Assembly (NCBI GenBank): GCA_007922195.1
Contig: ML681991.1
Coordinates: forward strand, 48,742,476 to 48,806,475
Reading direction: 5' to 3'
DNA from: Podocnemis expansa
Lineage: Eukaryota > Chordata > Testudines > Podocnemididae
DNA length: 64,000 nt
In this document: in pieces, positions 1 to 11,384 of the stretch
Position numbering within the stretch: position 1 is the first letter of the stretch
Layout of the letters: each line of letters begins with the position of its first letter
The notes under the pieces: generated by a model
Database searches by the model: none
What the model saw: the letters and a program-made list of their open reading frames with translations, nothing else
What the model was told of the DNA's origin: nothing
Translations under genes and position numbers: made by a program

Positions 1-1402
1 GAAAAAAGGACACTGTGCATGGACCTACTGGTACAGGGTTGGAGGGAGTGCAAATGAAGGACATGCAGAGATGCTGTATGGAAAGACTATGTGGTGTCCC
101 TGAAATTGAGGGGATGGAGGTGAACAAACTTTAGGATGGAGAAGGCGATGATGCAAGGCACTTGATCAACACAAGTGATAGCATAAGTATCCTGCTGGTG
201 AGCCCATAAATCCACCTTGGCCTTTGGTGAGTCAGGACACCAGTTAATGCCTCTCACCAGTAAAGCTTCTGGCCTTCTAGATGGACCTGGAGAGAGGACT
301 ATGATCCTCCAGAGCCAAAAACTCGGGTGGCAAATGAGGGAGCTAAGTTATAGGAGCGTCCCTCCCAGTAGCTGTTTTCAGACTTGGCTGACCACGCAAC
401 AAGCCCCCCTTGTTCAGTGGCAGACTAAATGGAAGTGAATAAGAGCCCCACAAAAGAAAAGATGAATCAAACTTTTAACACCCCCCCATAAATGAATAAA
501 TACATAAAACAGATGCAAGATGATTTCCTCTCTCCCTTCACCCCCCCACACACAATTGCTCCTCTCCTGAGGTTCCTTTTACTTGACCTATTGATCTGTT
601 TTCAGAAGGAGGCCCACACTAGAGAAAAGGCCTGGGTAAATCAGACATCTCCCACTGCCTTTTGTGTAACGTTCCAGAACAGAGGAGATCCACCCCCCTT
701 TGGGAGGACACCACTACTACAAACTTCACTGTTTCCTTTATTTCTTATAACCCAGATAAACCAGTATCCACATTAAAACTGGCCCCAGACCATAACGTCA
801 CACAGCTACAATGGCTGCCACATTTATACTCCAGACTTCCTTTCCTCTGACCTGGTATAGTCCTTCTGCTCTGTCCCAGCTCATCATCCCGCAATTCCTT
901 CTGCCATCAGATCATCTTCCTTCCTATGCTTCGCTCTTCTCTGTGCTCTGATCTTCTCGTTCTTTGGATGCTGATCCTAACTTGACTGACTGCAATCTGA
1001 CCAGCTCTCTGCCTTATGTGCAGATTTTGGCCTGTTCTGATTGGGCTACTCTTCAATCCTACATTCTCATCCTCCTGCCTTCAGATTGTCTCTGCTTTGT
1101 CCATACTTATAGACCAAAAATGACTGCTATCTCCATGATGGCAATGTTTCTGGGATGAGTACATCCAACTTGCCCCACCCTACATATCCCAAAATGATCT
1201 TTATCCAACCTCTGCCCATTCTTTTTCCCATTTGTCACTGGCCACCTGTGCAAAATTCCCAGTTCCCCTTCTGGGTTGTAAGCCAATGTGATTGCACACT
1301 TGAAATCACCACACTAGCAAACATTCAAATGGTTATTTTACTCCTATAACAACCACTTAGCTGGTAATTGAAGCATCATACGGAAATGGTCCATGGCAGT
1401 CA
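1..1402. other. unassigned AT-moderate sequence
   Basis: I see no recognisable exon, RNA gene or repeat end here. The short open frames have no recognisable motif. Confidence 0.4.
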
Positions 1403-1410
1403 TCCTATGT

Positions 1411-1594
1411 CAGGCATGGCCAAACTGCGGTTCAGGAACCACGTGGCTCTTGAATGAAAAATTGTGGCTCGCGGAAAATGTCAGCAAATCAATTTAGTAG
1501 TTAAAAGTGTATGGCTATATGCCTCAGTGCGACTCTTGAAGGTTTAATAATCAACTTGTGTGGCTCTTTACTTCCATAAATTTGGCCACCCCTG
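1411..1594. mobile_element. hAT MITE with CAGGCATGGCCAAA ends
   Basis: A 184-bp non-autonomous element. The left end CAGGCATGGCCAAACTGCGG and the right end TTTGGCCACCCCTG are inverted. It is flanked by 8-bp target duplications TCCTATGT (1403-1410) and CCCTATGT (1595-1602), the hAT signature. The same terminal type bounds the element at 46908-49210. Confidence 0.75.
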
Positions 1595-2170
1595 CCCTAT
1601 GTCTTACCACTTTAACTCCCCTTATTTCAGTTTCCCCAGCCCCAACTCCTGTTTTTCAAGTCATGGTGGCAAAGCAGCTTTCTACAGTGCCATGCATGGA
1701 AACAAAACAGAGATGCTTAAAATCCTCAGAATTAAAAGCAACCCTGCTGCACTGAGCAAAGGAGCCCTCAGTTCTGCCTGCCTCTGAAACCTGGCTCAGT
1801 GTCTATATTTGAGTGAGAGTGCCTGCTACTGGAAATGGCCTGTTCTCAGCCAGGAAAAACATTACCCTGTGGCATAAAACACCCTTCCCGTTTCAGGGTT
1901 GTTTCTCTGGAACTCGGGAGATGAGAAAGGCTTAATCCAGCTCTCCTCTTTACTTCACAGCCATTTACAAAAAGTGGATACCGGATGGATCTAGACATTC
2001 GGGGCTACTTTCAAAAGAGCCTCAGGGAGTTAGGTACCCAATAGAGTCACTCATGCAGCAGCAATTTAAAGCCTCCCCATGGCCTCTTCAGCATTAGGGC
2101 ATTATCTCTGCTTAGTGAATGCAGCCATCTTCAATTCTGGTTGCCTTCCAAAAGCAATTTGCAAAGGTAG

Positions 2171-2240
2171 GGCTTATCTTCGATTTGAATCTGAGACCTG
2201 TTGCACCCAAAGCGAGACTCACACCCTAGATCAACAAGCC
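2171..2240 (-). pseudogene. tRNA-Pro(UGG)-like relic
   Basis: Read on the minus strand this 70-nt stretch follows vertebrate tRNA-Pro. It begins GGCTTGTTGATCTAGG, has an anticodon arm CTCGCTTTGGGTGC with anticodon TGG, a box-B-like ATTCAAATC, and closes with AAGCC pairing to the GGCTT start. It lacks about one D-loop base, and T-stem pairing is damaged (CTCAG against GAAGA). No encoded CCA or clear T-run terminator follows. It is probably a dead tRNA copy or the head of a tRNA-derived SINE. The family assignment is from recall of the tRNA-Pro consensus. Confidence 0.55.
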
Positions 2241-3085
2241 ACATGCCAAAAGAAAGCACTCCACCTTTTGTGAACAAGGCTCAGAAGATAAAGCACTCCA
2301 TTCTGTGAGTCAGGCTGTGTCACTCTGTCTCTTCTGGGTGTTGTCAGTGCCAGCATCAACCACTGGAACTCACTGCCACTGGACATTCCTCAGGCTGACA
2401 GCTCAGCTTCAGACCATCAGAGGGCTCCTTCCAAGCTATAGGTACCCACGTCTTGCTCAGTTCTGCCAGGCTGGTGCTTCACCCGTACAAAGGAGGGGAA
2501 GTTTCCCTGTCTCCAACCAGAGCTGGCTTTCTGCCAGTAATTCTTTCCAGTCAGATTGTTGCATAAGTGATTAATTCAACATCGCCCTGGTGCTGAGGCA
2601 ACAAGTGGATTTCGGCTGCATCTGTGACATTGACCCTTTAGTCACAGATAATTATTTTATTGTACACAATGATAGTGCTAGAAGTGACACCCAGTGTTCA
2701 TACAATTGCCTGTGTAACAAGCAGATTGCATAGCTCCTTCATTTTAGTCATGCACCCTAATCCGGATCTTTGCTCCTTATCTTCAATGTCTTCCTGCCCA
2801 AGCCTGTGATCAGGTTTGCTCTCAGAGATACAGGACACAGGAAATCCCTGCAGCTAGCAGCAGATGTTAATCAACAACTTAATGGTGCTATTTTTCACCA
2901 CAGAATAATCTCTCACTACAAACAGGAAGGGCTCACAGACAAGGCAGCAACTGCTTATGAAACAATCTCACTTGGAAGAATGAATGGTAAGAAGTCAGCT
3001 CTAGATGGAGGAAGGAAAATCTGCCACATCCTTAGTACAGATGAAGCACCATGCAGGGTGTTGTTTGGAGCTGCTAGCTTGAGTG

Positions 3086-3525
3086 ACAAGCAGTTTTGGG
3101 GGTCAATTGCAATGCCAGCGACATCCATGGTAGCAATCAATGGCTCTATGTATAGCTGGCAGCTGGTAACAAGCAAAGGACCCCAGAGGTTGGTCCTAGG
3201 GCTGGTTTTAGTCAACATCAATGATCTGAAAGATGAGGTAAATTGCACCCTCTGCAAACTTCCTGAGGGTGCAATTCTCTCCATTGTTGCCAGTCATTAA
3301 GTTGGGGGGAAGTAATAGGTAAACAGCAGGGCAAGAACAGGATACAGAGTGACCTAGAAAAACTCAAGGATTGGGCCAAAAAAATAAAAAAAATAAAAAA
3401 AAACCTGATGAAGTTCAAAAAAGAGAAATGCAGAGTTCTATACTTCGGCAGAAAAATCTCATGCAGTGCTACAGACTGAAGACCAATTGATTAGGCAGCA
3501 ATTTTGCAGAAAAAGACCCAAGGGT
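3086..3525 (+). mobile_element. old CR1 LINE reverse-transcriptase fragment, left part
   Basis: Translation gives a degraded CR1 RT segment. A motif like [16 protein letters not shown] is readable as VTSKGPQRLVLGLVLV, followed by NINDLKDE and then a NLMKFKKEKC-like block. It stops at AEKDPRV (about 3525) and resumes as KEDKKLDMSQ at 6803, so later insertions split it. The upstream part of the same open frame (2770-3085) is not recognised. Confidence 0.7.
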
Positions 3526-3526
3526 C

Positions 3527-6375
3527 TTTCCAAAAAATGCAAGGAGGTATATGTAATAGAATTGAAAATCAAAATGACAAAGTAGGGCAGTCAGCCAGGT
3601 ATCTTAGGTACCTATACACTAATGCGAGGAGCCTGGGAAACAAGCAGGAAGAATTGGTAGTACTAGCACAGACAAGGAACTATGATATCATTGGAATAAT
3701 GGAGACGTGGCGAGATAGTCTGCACGACTGGAGCTCTGCCATGGATGGGTATAAACTGTTCAGGAAAGACAGGCAGGGAAGAAAAGGGGGAGGAGTAGCG
3801 TTATATGTGAAAGAGCTCTATGACTGCTCAGAGCTCCATTATGGAAGTGGAAGCATGCCAGTAGAAAGTCTGTGGGTTACATTGAGAGGGGAAAGCAACA
3901 AGGGGGATGTTGTGGTGGGTGTCTGCTATAGATCACAGGCCCTGGTGCTCATAGGGGACTTCAATTACCCTGACATTTGCTGGGACGCCAATACAGCAGT
4001 GCATGGGCAATCCAGGAAGTTTTTAGAGAGTGTTGGGGACAACTTTCTAGTACAAATGCTAGAGAAACCAACTAGGGGCCTTGCACCTCTCGACCTGCTG
4101 CTCACAAACAGGGAAGAATTGATCAGGGGCGTAGAGGTAAATGGCAAACTAGGCAATAGTGACAATGACATGGTTGAGTTCAGGATGCTGATTAAAGGAA
4201 GGAAGGAAAGAAGCAAAACACAAACCCTGAACTTCAAAAAAGCAGATTTTGGGTCCCTCAGGGAACTGATGGGCAGGATCCCTTGAGAAGCTAATCTGAA
4301 GGGGAAAGGACTCCAAGAGAGTTGGTTATATTTTAAAGAAACCCTGCTAAGAGCACAGGAAGTTGCCATTCCAATTAGGAGAAAGAACAAACATATGAGG
4401 CAGACAGAATGGCTTAGCAGAGAACTCTGCTCTGAGCTTAAACATAAAAAGGAAGCTTACAGGAAGTCGAAGCTTGGTCAGATGACCAAGGAGGCATATA
4501 AAGATATTGCTAGGGATTGCAGGGATAAAATCAGAAAGGCCAAAGGACAGATGGAGTTGCGGCTAGCAAGGGATGTAAAGGATAACAAGAAGGGGTTCTA
4601 CAAGTATGTTAATAACAAGAAGAGGATCAGAGATGGTGTAGGTCCCTTGCTGAATGGGGCAGACATCCTTGTGACAGAAGATGAGGAAAAAGCTGAAGTG
4701 CTCAATGCATTTTTTGCTTCAGTTTTCACAGGCAGGGTCAGCTCCCAGCCCACTACCATGGGTATGGCAGATTGGAGAGAAGAAGATAGGCCCTTGGTGA
4801 CGGAAGGTCAGGTTAGGGACTGCTTAAAGAAGCTGGATGTCCATGGGGCCGGATGAACTGCATCCAAGGGTGCTAAGGGAATTGGCCAATGAGATAGCAG
4901 GACCGCTGGCCGTTATCTTTCAAAACTCATGGAGAATGGAGGAGGTGCCAGAGGATTGGAAAAAAGCAAATATAGTGCCTACTTTCAAGAAAGGGAAAAA
5001 GGAGGATCCAGGGAATTACAGACCAGTCAGCCTCACCTCAATCCCTGGAAAAATTATGGAGCAGGTTCTCAAAGAATCCATCCTCAAACACTTAGAGGAA
5101 AATAAAGTGATCAGGAACAGACAGCATGGATTTACCAAGGGTAAATCATGCCTGACCAACCTCATTTCCTTCTATGATCAGATGACTTTTTCTGGATGCA
5201 GGAAGAACCGTTGATGTGATATATCTTTATTTTAGCAAGGCTTTTGATAAAGTTTCCCACAGCAATCTCATTGGCAAATTAAGGAAGTAGGGGTTAGATA
5301 GGTGGGCTATAAGGCGGATAGAAAACTGGCTGGCTAGATCAGTGGTTTCAGCATGCAGGAATCAATGGTGCCATGTCTAGCTGGAAACCAGTAATGAGTG
5401 GAGTGTCCCAGGGGTCGGTCCTGGGGCCGGTTCTGTTCAACATTTTCATCAATGATCTGGATGATGGAATAGACTGCATTCTCAGTAAGTTTGCGGATGA
5501 CACCAAGCTGGGGGGAACAGTAGACACGTTGGAGGGCAAGGACAGGATTCAGGGAGACCTAGATAAATTGGAACAGCGGGCCAATAGAAATCTTATGAGG
5601 TTCAATAAGGACAAGTGTAAAATCCTACACTTGGGATGGAAAAGCCCCATGCACTACTACAGGCTGGGGAACATTCAGTTAAGTAGCAGCAGTGTAGAAA
5701 AGGACCTGGAGGGTCATGGTGGATGTGAAGCTGGATATGAGTCAGCAGTGTGCTCTTGCTGCCAAAAAGGCCAATGGCATACTGGGCTGCATCAAAAGAA
5801 GTGTTACCAGCGGATCAAAGGATGTGATCATTCCCCTCTATTCTGCACTGGTGAGGCCACATCTAGAATACTGTGTTCAGTTTTGGGCTCCCTACTACAA
5901 AAAGGACAGGGACATGCTAGGGAGAGTCCAGCGGAGGGCAACCAAAATGATTAAAGGGCTGGAGCACAAGCTCTATGAGGAAAGACTGAAAGCATTAGGC
6001 TTATTTAGCCTGAAGAAGAGAAGCTTGAGGGGGGATTTGATAGCAACCTTCAACTACTTGAAGGGATGCTCCAAGGAAGATGGAGCTCGACTGTTCTCGG
6101 TAGTAACAGAGGACAGAACGAGGAGTAATGGTCTCAAGTTGCGGTTAGGGAGCTCGAGGCTGTATATGAGAAAAAAACTTTTTTACAAGGCAAGTGGTGA
6201 AGCATTGGAATGAGCTGCCAAGGGAGGTGGTGGAGCCACCATCTTTGGAGGTGTTTAAGGCCCAGCCAGACAAAACCATGACTGGGATGGTTTAGTGGGA
6301 GTGGTCCTGCCTCTGGCAGGGGGTTGGACTCAATGACCTATGAGGTCCCTTCCAACCCTATGATTCTATGATTCT
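3527..6375 (+). mobile_element. CR1 LINE, 5'-truncated copy A (EN-RT)
   Basis: This non-LTR retrotransposon copies itself by target-primed reverse transcription. The endonuclease domain (about 3590-4290) starts YLYTNARSLGNKQEEL and has the GDFN motif. The catalytic SDH is read here as SDN (GNSDNDMVEF), and about 60 bp are missing after VGVCYR compared with the 40-kb copy. RT follows with NYRPVSLTSIPGKIMEQ and the polymerase box FADDTK near 5495. Several stops and frameshifts leave it dead. The tail ends in the CR1-typical CCCTATGATTCTATGATTCTA. Seven-base repeats AAGGGTC (3520-3526 and 6376-6382) flank it. Confidence 0.9.
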
Positions 6376-6381
6376 AAGGGT

Positions 6382-6802
6382 CAGAGGCATCACTGGTGCT
6401 AGGCACCCTGGGCATGTGCCCTGAATCTCAGCGCCAGTGCCCTGGATCTGGCGGGGCCACTGGTCTCTGGCCAAATCAGGCCAGTGATCCGGGGCCAAGC
6501 CACCGGCAGCCGTGGCACCCCGTCTGCGGGCAGAGATCCAGGGCCTGGCCCCCGCAGCTGCGGCAGGGAATCCAGGGCCTGGCCGCCCACGGTGGAGGCA
6601 GTACCGTCCCCAGCCAGGGATGTGGGACTCAGCCGCCCACGGCTGATTCCAGCCCTGTCCCCAGCCGGGGAACCAGGGCCTAGCTGCCTGCAGTGGTGTG
6701 GCAGCTTCTGGCCCTGGCCCTGGCCAGGGGGCGGGGCCTGCAGGTTGGGGGCTGGGCCTGGGCCTATGCGCTGGGTCCCTCCCCAGGCCAGCAACACCTC
6801 TG
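6382..6802. mobile_element. hAT MITE, CAGAGGCRTC family, copy 1
   Basis: A 421-bp GC-rich element starting CAGAGGCATCACTGG and ending AACACCTCTG. The right TSD is CCAAGGGT (6803-6810). The left side reads CTAAGGGT (6374-6381), and the same CCAAGGGT occurs at 3518-3525, to the left of CR1 copy A. The interior repeats phrases such as CCCCAGCCGGGGA. Sister copies are at 43132, 44102, 50561 and 51888. Confidence 0.8.
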
Positions 6803-6970
6803 CCAAGGGTTAAAGAGGACAAGAAGCTGGATATGAGTCAAGACTGTCTTTATTGCCTAGAAGGCTAACATATTTGGCTGCATTAGTAGGAGCACTGTCA
6901 GAAGACTGAGGGAAGTGCATATTCCCCTCTACTCAGCATTGGTGAGGCTACATTTACAATGGTTAAAGTA
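6803..6970 (+). mobile_element. old CR1 fragment, right part
   Basis: It reads KEDKKLDMSQ followed by a decayed counterpart of the KANGILGCI...[10 protein letters not shown] block of CR1 RT. It continues the fragment that ends at 3525. Confidence 0.65.
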
Positions 6971-8187
6971 AGCTGGAATGCCACAGAACACCAATCCAGG
7001 GCCCACAAATTTGAGGGGCCAGTGTTCTGGGGCCCTGAAAAATAGAAAACACATGTTACTCACTGCCCTGGTTACTGGCAGGTCCCAGTGCAAGGACCCA
7101 GCAGGCCCATAAGGAGTCTCAGTGGGGGCCACAGCAAAGCCATGGCAGCCCTAGCCAGGCCTATTGGGGGCCATAGCAGGCCTGGCTGCAGCCCCAGTGG
7201 GGTGGAAGAAGCCGTCGTAGGGCTCCCCCTGTTCTGTGCCACAGGCCCCAGGCAAGCTCATGGGGATGGGAAAGGACAGGTTTGTACAACATCTGGCCCA
7301 CACATGGGGTGCCTGGGAGCTGGGCAGGGACATTTTTTTTTGTTAATCTCTCACCCTGATCATGTTCAGATATGTGTTGCTCAGGGTGGGAGAGGCCTGG
7401 CCGGAAAGGACTTGGCACAGACCCCTGCAGCTCCAGCCAGGTAAGTGGAGGTGGAGGGTGGGCCAGGAGGGTCTGGAAGCCAACAGCCAGCTGGCAGGTA
7501 GTGGGAGGGAACAGGAAGGCTGGGGAGCCAGCAGGCAAACAGGGAATTTGGGGAGAGGGGTTGGACTCGGGAGCGTTGGCAAGGCGGAAAGCAAGGAACA
7601 GATCTAGGGATGTGTGGGGCCAGGATTTGGGGAAGTGGGGCCTGGCAAGCCTGCTGGGCACCTGTGATGGTCAGAGTTGAGGCTCAAAGATGCTCTGTGT
7701 GGTGGTCATGCTGGAGTGGATGGCTTAATGAGGCTGTGGAGACCGATGGGTGGGCAGCAGCAAAGCTGTGGAAACCTGGAGGGGGAGAACAGCACTGGGA
7801 CTCAGGAGGCCCAGTGAGACCATAGGTGCCTGATGGGGGGGGGGCAGACAAGGCCCTGGGGGGGGGGGGGAGTTGGTGACAGAACCAGGGAGACTGCTGA
7901 GGGAGCAGTCGTGAGGTGAGGTTCTGAGGACCTGCAGGTATTGTGGGGATTGGCAGCAACAGAAACCCACATAGGCGTGGGGCTGGGGTGGGGGGTGCAA
8001 GACCTGAGGTGGCAGTTGTCCCATGGCCCTGGAGCTTCTGAGAAGAGATAGTTAGTTTCTCTTGTAATCATATTATTATTCATTGTGTTGAATTGTGCCA
8101 CATCATTTGATGGTTTTGTGATATGGACATATCATGCCAGATTCCCACCTGATATAACTTAATTAAAATGCGTCACCCTTGAATCAC
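6971..8187. other. unassigned GC-rich sequence
   Basis: G-rich with runs of 8-11 G near 7835-7870. I recognise no gene or repeat end. The long open frames on both strands reflect base composition. Confidence 0.4.
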
Positions 8188-8283
8188 GCAAACAAGGAGC
8201 TCTGCAGCACTTTTAAAGACTAACAAATTTATTTATTGCATGAGCTCTCATGGGAGAAAATCTCACTTCGTCTGATGCCTTGA
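8188..8283 (-). repeat. Penelope-derived end fragment
   Basis: It contains the block CTTTTAAAGACTAACAAATT, then GCATGAGCTCTCATGGGAGA and ACTTCGTCTGATGC. The same block flanks the GIY-YIG-bearing Penelope-like element at 16.1-17.0 kb, so I assign it to that family. Confidence 0.6.
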
Positions 8284-8310
8284 ATCATAGTATCCTTTAT
8301 CTCCGTAGGA

Positions 8311-9582
8311 GTGGTTAAAATAAGTTGTTTGGTACTGCGCATCTCTCATTGGAAAATGGCTAAGTCGCACAGGAGCAGAGCTCAGAAACAAAAACTGAGA
8401 CAGTTAGGAGAAACAAAAGAGCAGACACTACTTGAAAAAAAATACCAAGATTGTCTGACTGTTTTGTGTGTAAAGCTGATTACCACCAGCCAGCTTTGGA
8501 AGGAAGTGCCAAAGGTAAGCCTCAACTATGAAGTACTCTATTTGATAAGTAGCATAGAACTTTAGTGTAACAATGATTGAACTATAGACCATTGTTGAGA
8601 ATGCGTACTTAATGCTAGAAACAAATATAGGTTTGGGAATGAGACTGAGATATAAGTGTAGGCTATGTTTTAGCAATGAAATTAATTTAAATACCTATTC
8701 TTTAATATTTAACTTACAATTTTTAAAATATCAACATATCACACACAACCAGGGTTTCGTTTGTTTGTTTGTTTACATTTTACTGCTTCATTGCAGGAAT
8801 GAGCACATTGCCACCAACAGTTGCCCCCGAGGAGTTGCCAGAAAAAGAAAGAAATAACAATACCAGTATCACTGACGATCAAACAATTAAGCACGCATCA
8901 CCTTCTGAACCTGATGCTGTTCCAGTAGATAACAGTACTTGTACAGAAAATGCAGCAGGTATGCCTATATTTAAGTTTCTACACACCTGGTCATACAAAG
9001 AATTTGGTTTTGTTCATGTATTTTTTTGAAATTTATAAAACTCACTGTTAAATTCTTTGTCACGGCTACAGTAATGGTGAATAACAGCATCAATGAAAAC
9101 CCTGATGGTGCCCATGCTACACTCAGTAAATTACCAGTGCCAGAGTTCAGTAAGGATAATAATTGGTTATTTGTCAATTCTGGAAAATTAGGATGTGATG
9201 TGTGTCATGATGCAGCTAATATGGGGCCTGCTAATATTACCTTGTCTGACATGTGGATTGGTGGGGCTATTAGGCCATATGGTGTGACCAATGCTGTACA
9301 GCAAACATCTCTGCAGAAAAAAGTTCATGACCACAGAACGTCTAATGTCCACAATGCAGCTGCTAAGGTGCTAGAAGACCAGACAGCACATGAACTGAAA
9401 TGTTTATTACAAGCACAGGTCCAGCAACGGTATGCTGAAACATGTAAAATTTTTCATACTGCTTATTACATTGTGCAAAATGACAGGCATTACTCTGACA
9501 ATATTTTACAGCAGCTAAATGGTTTTGATATGGGTCATGTTTTGCACACCAGTGTTGCTTGTGCTGACATAATAGACCACAT
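8311..9582 (+). pseudogene. hAT transposase-derived gene relic, 5' part
   Basis: The frame at 8311-8514 (MAKSHRSRAQKQKLRQLGE...) ends at a good donor AAAG|GTAAGC. A candidate exon at about 8807-8958 follows a pyrimidine-rich ..TTCATTGCAG and ends GCAG|GTATGC. The next begins at 9072 after GGCTACAG; phases of these last two agree across a 113-nt intron. The long exon carries a zinc-finger-like LGCDVCHDAANMG, then SLQKKVHDHRTSNVHNAAAK and ETCKIFHTAYYIVQNDRHYS. This is the layout of hAT-derived proteins such as KIAA1586-like proteins (recall of family, not a search). A MITE interrupts it after IIDH. Exon 1 to exon 2 phase does not agree, and later frameshifts show it is dead. Confidence 0.65.
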
Positions 9583-10163
9583 CAATGTTCCCTCTAAGCT
9601 GCGCTGGCGTGCTGCAGCGCAGCCCGCCACAGCTGCCAGCGCAGCGAAGGCTGCCGGCAGCGCACTGCCGGCAGCCGGAGTAACTGCACAGAACTCCTCT
9701 GGGGCTGGGAATTTTGAAAACTCCCGCCCAGAGAAGCTCCAACGGAGCATGCCCAGAAAATCTGGGCATGCTCTGTAGAGCTCCTCTGGCCCGGGAGTTA
9801 TGGCTGGGCCCTCTGGCTCCAGTCCAGCCCCAAGGTGAGTTGGGGGGGGCCGAGCGGGAGTGGGGGGTGAGCGGGGGGCTGTCAGGAGGGGGGGCGAGCG
9901 GGAGGGGGGCTGTCGGGGGGGCGAGCAGGAGGGGGGGCTGTCAGGAGGGGGGGCGAGCGGGAGGGGGGCTGTCAGGAGCAGCGGGGGGGCGATCGGGAAG
10001 GGGGCTGTCAGGAGCAGCGGGGGGGCAAGCGGGAGCGGGCAGGCTGCCGGGGGGGGGGCTGAGCGGGAGTAGCAGGGGGGCTGTCAGGAGCGGGGGGAGG
10101 GGCTGCGAGCTCAGCGAGCAACCAGAGTTGCTCAGCTGCCCTCTCCCCTTAGAGGGAACATTG
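9583..10163. mobile_element. hAT MITE, CAATGTTCCCTCTAA family, inside the transposase relic
   Basis: A 581-bp element with perfect inverted ends CAATGTTCCCTCTAA and TTAGAGGGAACATTG. Flanking 8-bp duplications GACCACAT (9575-9582 and 10164-10171) are identical. Removing the element and one duplication brings the flanking transposase codons back into one frame, which proves a late insertion. The interior has a 15-bp near-palindrome around TCTGGGCATGCTC and a G-rich tandem tract. Confidence 0.9.
9841..10112 (+). repeat. G-rich minisatellite inside MITE
   Basis: Tandem units of about 25-40 bp built from GGGGGGGCTGTCAGGAG and GGGGGGCGAGCGGGAG. Runs of 6-9 G recur every 10-20 bases, so quadruplex formation is possible. 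It explains the long glycine-rich open frames here. Confidence 0.75.
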
Positions 10164-10171
10164 GACCACAT

Positions 10172-11230
10172 ATCTGCAGAGATTAAATATAGTTTTTATT
10201 CTAGTGTCATTTCTCAGCAATATCAAATTTCTGGTCTAGTTGATGAGAATTCAAGTTTAAGTACATTTTTCTGTCTTGTAATTTACCTGTGCACAACTTT
10301 TGATGCAAACATTGATCTTGTTACATTTTTTTCTTCATTTTGTTGAACTAGGCAGCAATGATGCGGTTGACCTAGGATCAGCTTTCTTGCAGTGTTTGAC
10401 ACCACATGGGTTCACAGAAGAATTTCTCATAGATAATTGGATTGGTTTAAATGTAGCGAGAGCCTCCATCATGTTAGGCCGAAAGACTGGTGTTGCCTCA
10501 AAATTAAAGACAAGATCTCCACTTTTGATAAGGTGGCATTGTTTAAATCAAAAGTTGGAATTGGGCATGGCTGATTCTTATCAAATGCTGCAGTAAAGTT
10601 AATCACTTCAAATCATTCATGGGTTCATTGTACAGTCACTCGCCTAAGCACTTAAGAGAGTTGACTGAATGTGGAAGTGATCTGGAAGTCCAGCTTAATA
10701 GGATTGGACACGTACTTGATGTATATTGGGTTGCCTCTAGGTGTTGCACTATACAAGCTGTTTGGTGGTCATATGCAGCCCTCTACAGCTACTTCTTGAA
10801 AAAATCAACTGATTTCTCACTAGAAGGGAAAGATAAAGCAAAATGTGCTGGCATGGCAAAAAAAACCTGGGGAATCCTGTTTTTGTTAAATCTTGGGTCT
10901 CAGGCTTGATGCTAAGAAGAAACTTGCAGACCTGTCCTTGGCGTTGCAAAAATCTAATGTAACACTATCTACAGCAAGTTGATAAGTTGAAAAGTTCAGG
11001 TGTTTATAGCTCATAGAGTGTAACTCAGAATTCTACCAAGAGGTTTGTGAGGCAATTGCTGCAGGATGCTTTAAGGGTGTCTGCATAAACATGTCTGAAT
11101 GCCGGCAAGAATACTGAAATGTCTACATGTCAGTTTTACCAGGCCTTAGCAGACTGTATGAATGCTAGATTGTTGCCAGACTCTGAAAAACATCTAAGCA
11201 GTGCTGTTGAAGCACTTGACCCATGATGTT
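10172..11230 (+). pseudogene. hAT transposase-derived gene relic, 3' part
   Basis: It continues the frame broken at 9582 with SAEIKYSFYSSVIS. A frameshift lies in a T7 run near 10326-10332, after which the reading continues as FVELGSNDAVDLGSAFLQC. Typical hAT catalytic-region landmarks follow: ASIMLGRKTGVASKLK, then RWHCLNQKLEL. Further along are VNHFKSFMGSLYSHSPK and LNRIGHVLDVYWVAS, matching the usual NH(R/F)..F and GRVL..RWVAS blocks. Beyond about 10900 stops accumulate. This part is clearly non-functional. Confidence 0.65.
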
Positions 11231-11384
11231 TCACTCCGTATCACATTCTATTTAATTATCAGGTTGTTTATTACAATACTTTGTGTCATGCAGTGTTTGC
11301 TAGTTTGTGACATTAATTCCTATAGATGTGAAAATGATACAAAATTATAAATATTTTTATGGAGCGATAACTAATGTATATGGT

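Noticed and set aside
2770..3300. 176-residue open frame as a host gene
   Set aside because: Its second half is a decayed CR1 reverse transcriptase; the first half shows no motif.
9850..10346. Long Gly/Arg-rich open frames (up to 210 codons)
   Set aside because: They come from a G-rich tandem tract inside a MITE and have no codon structure.
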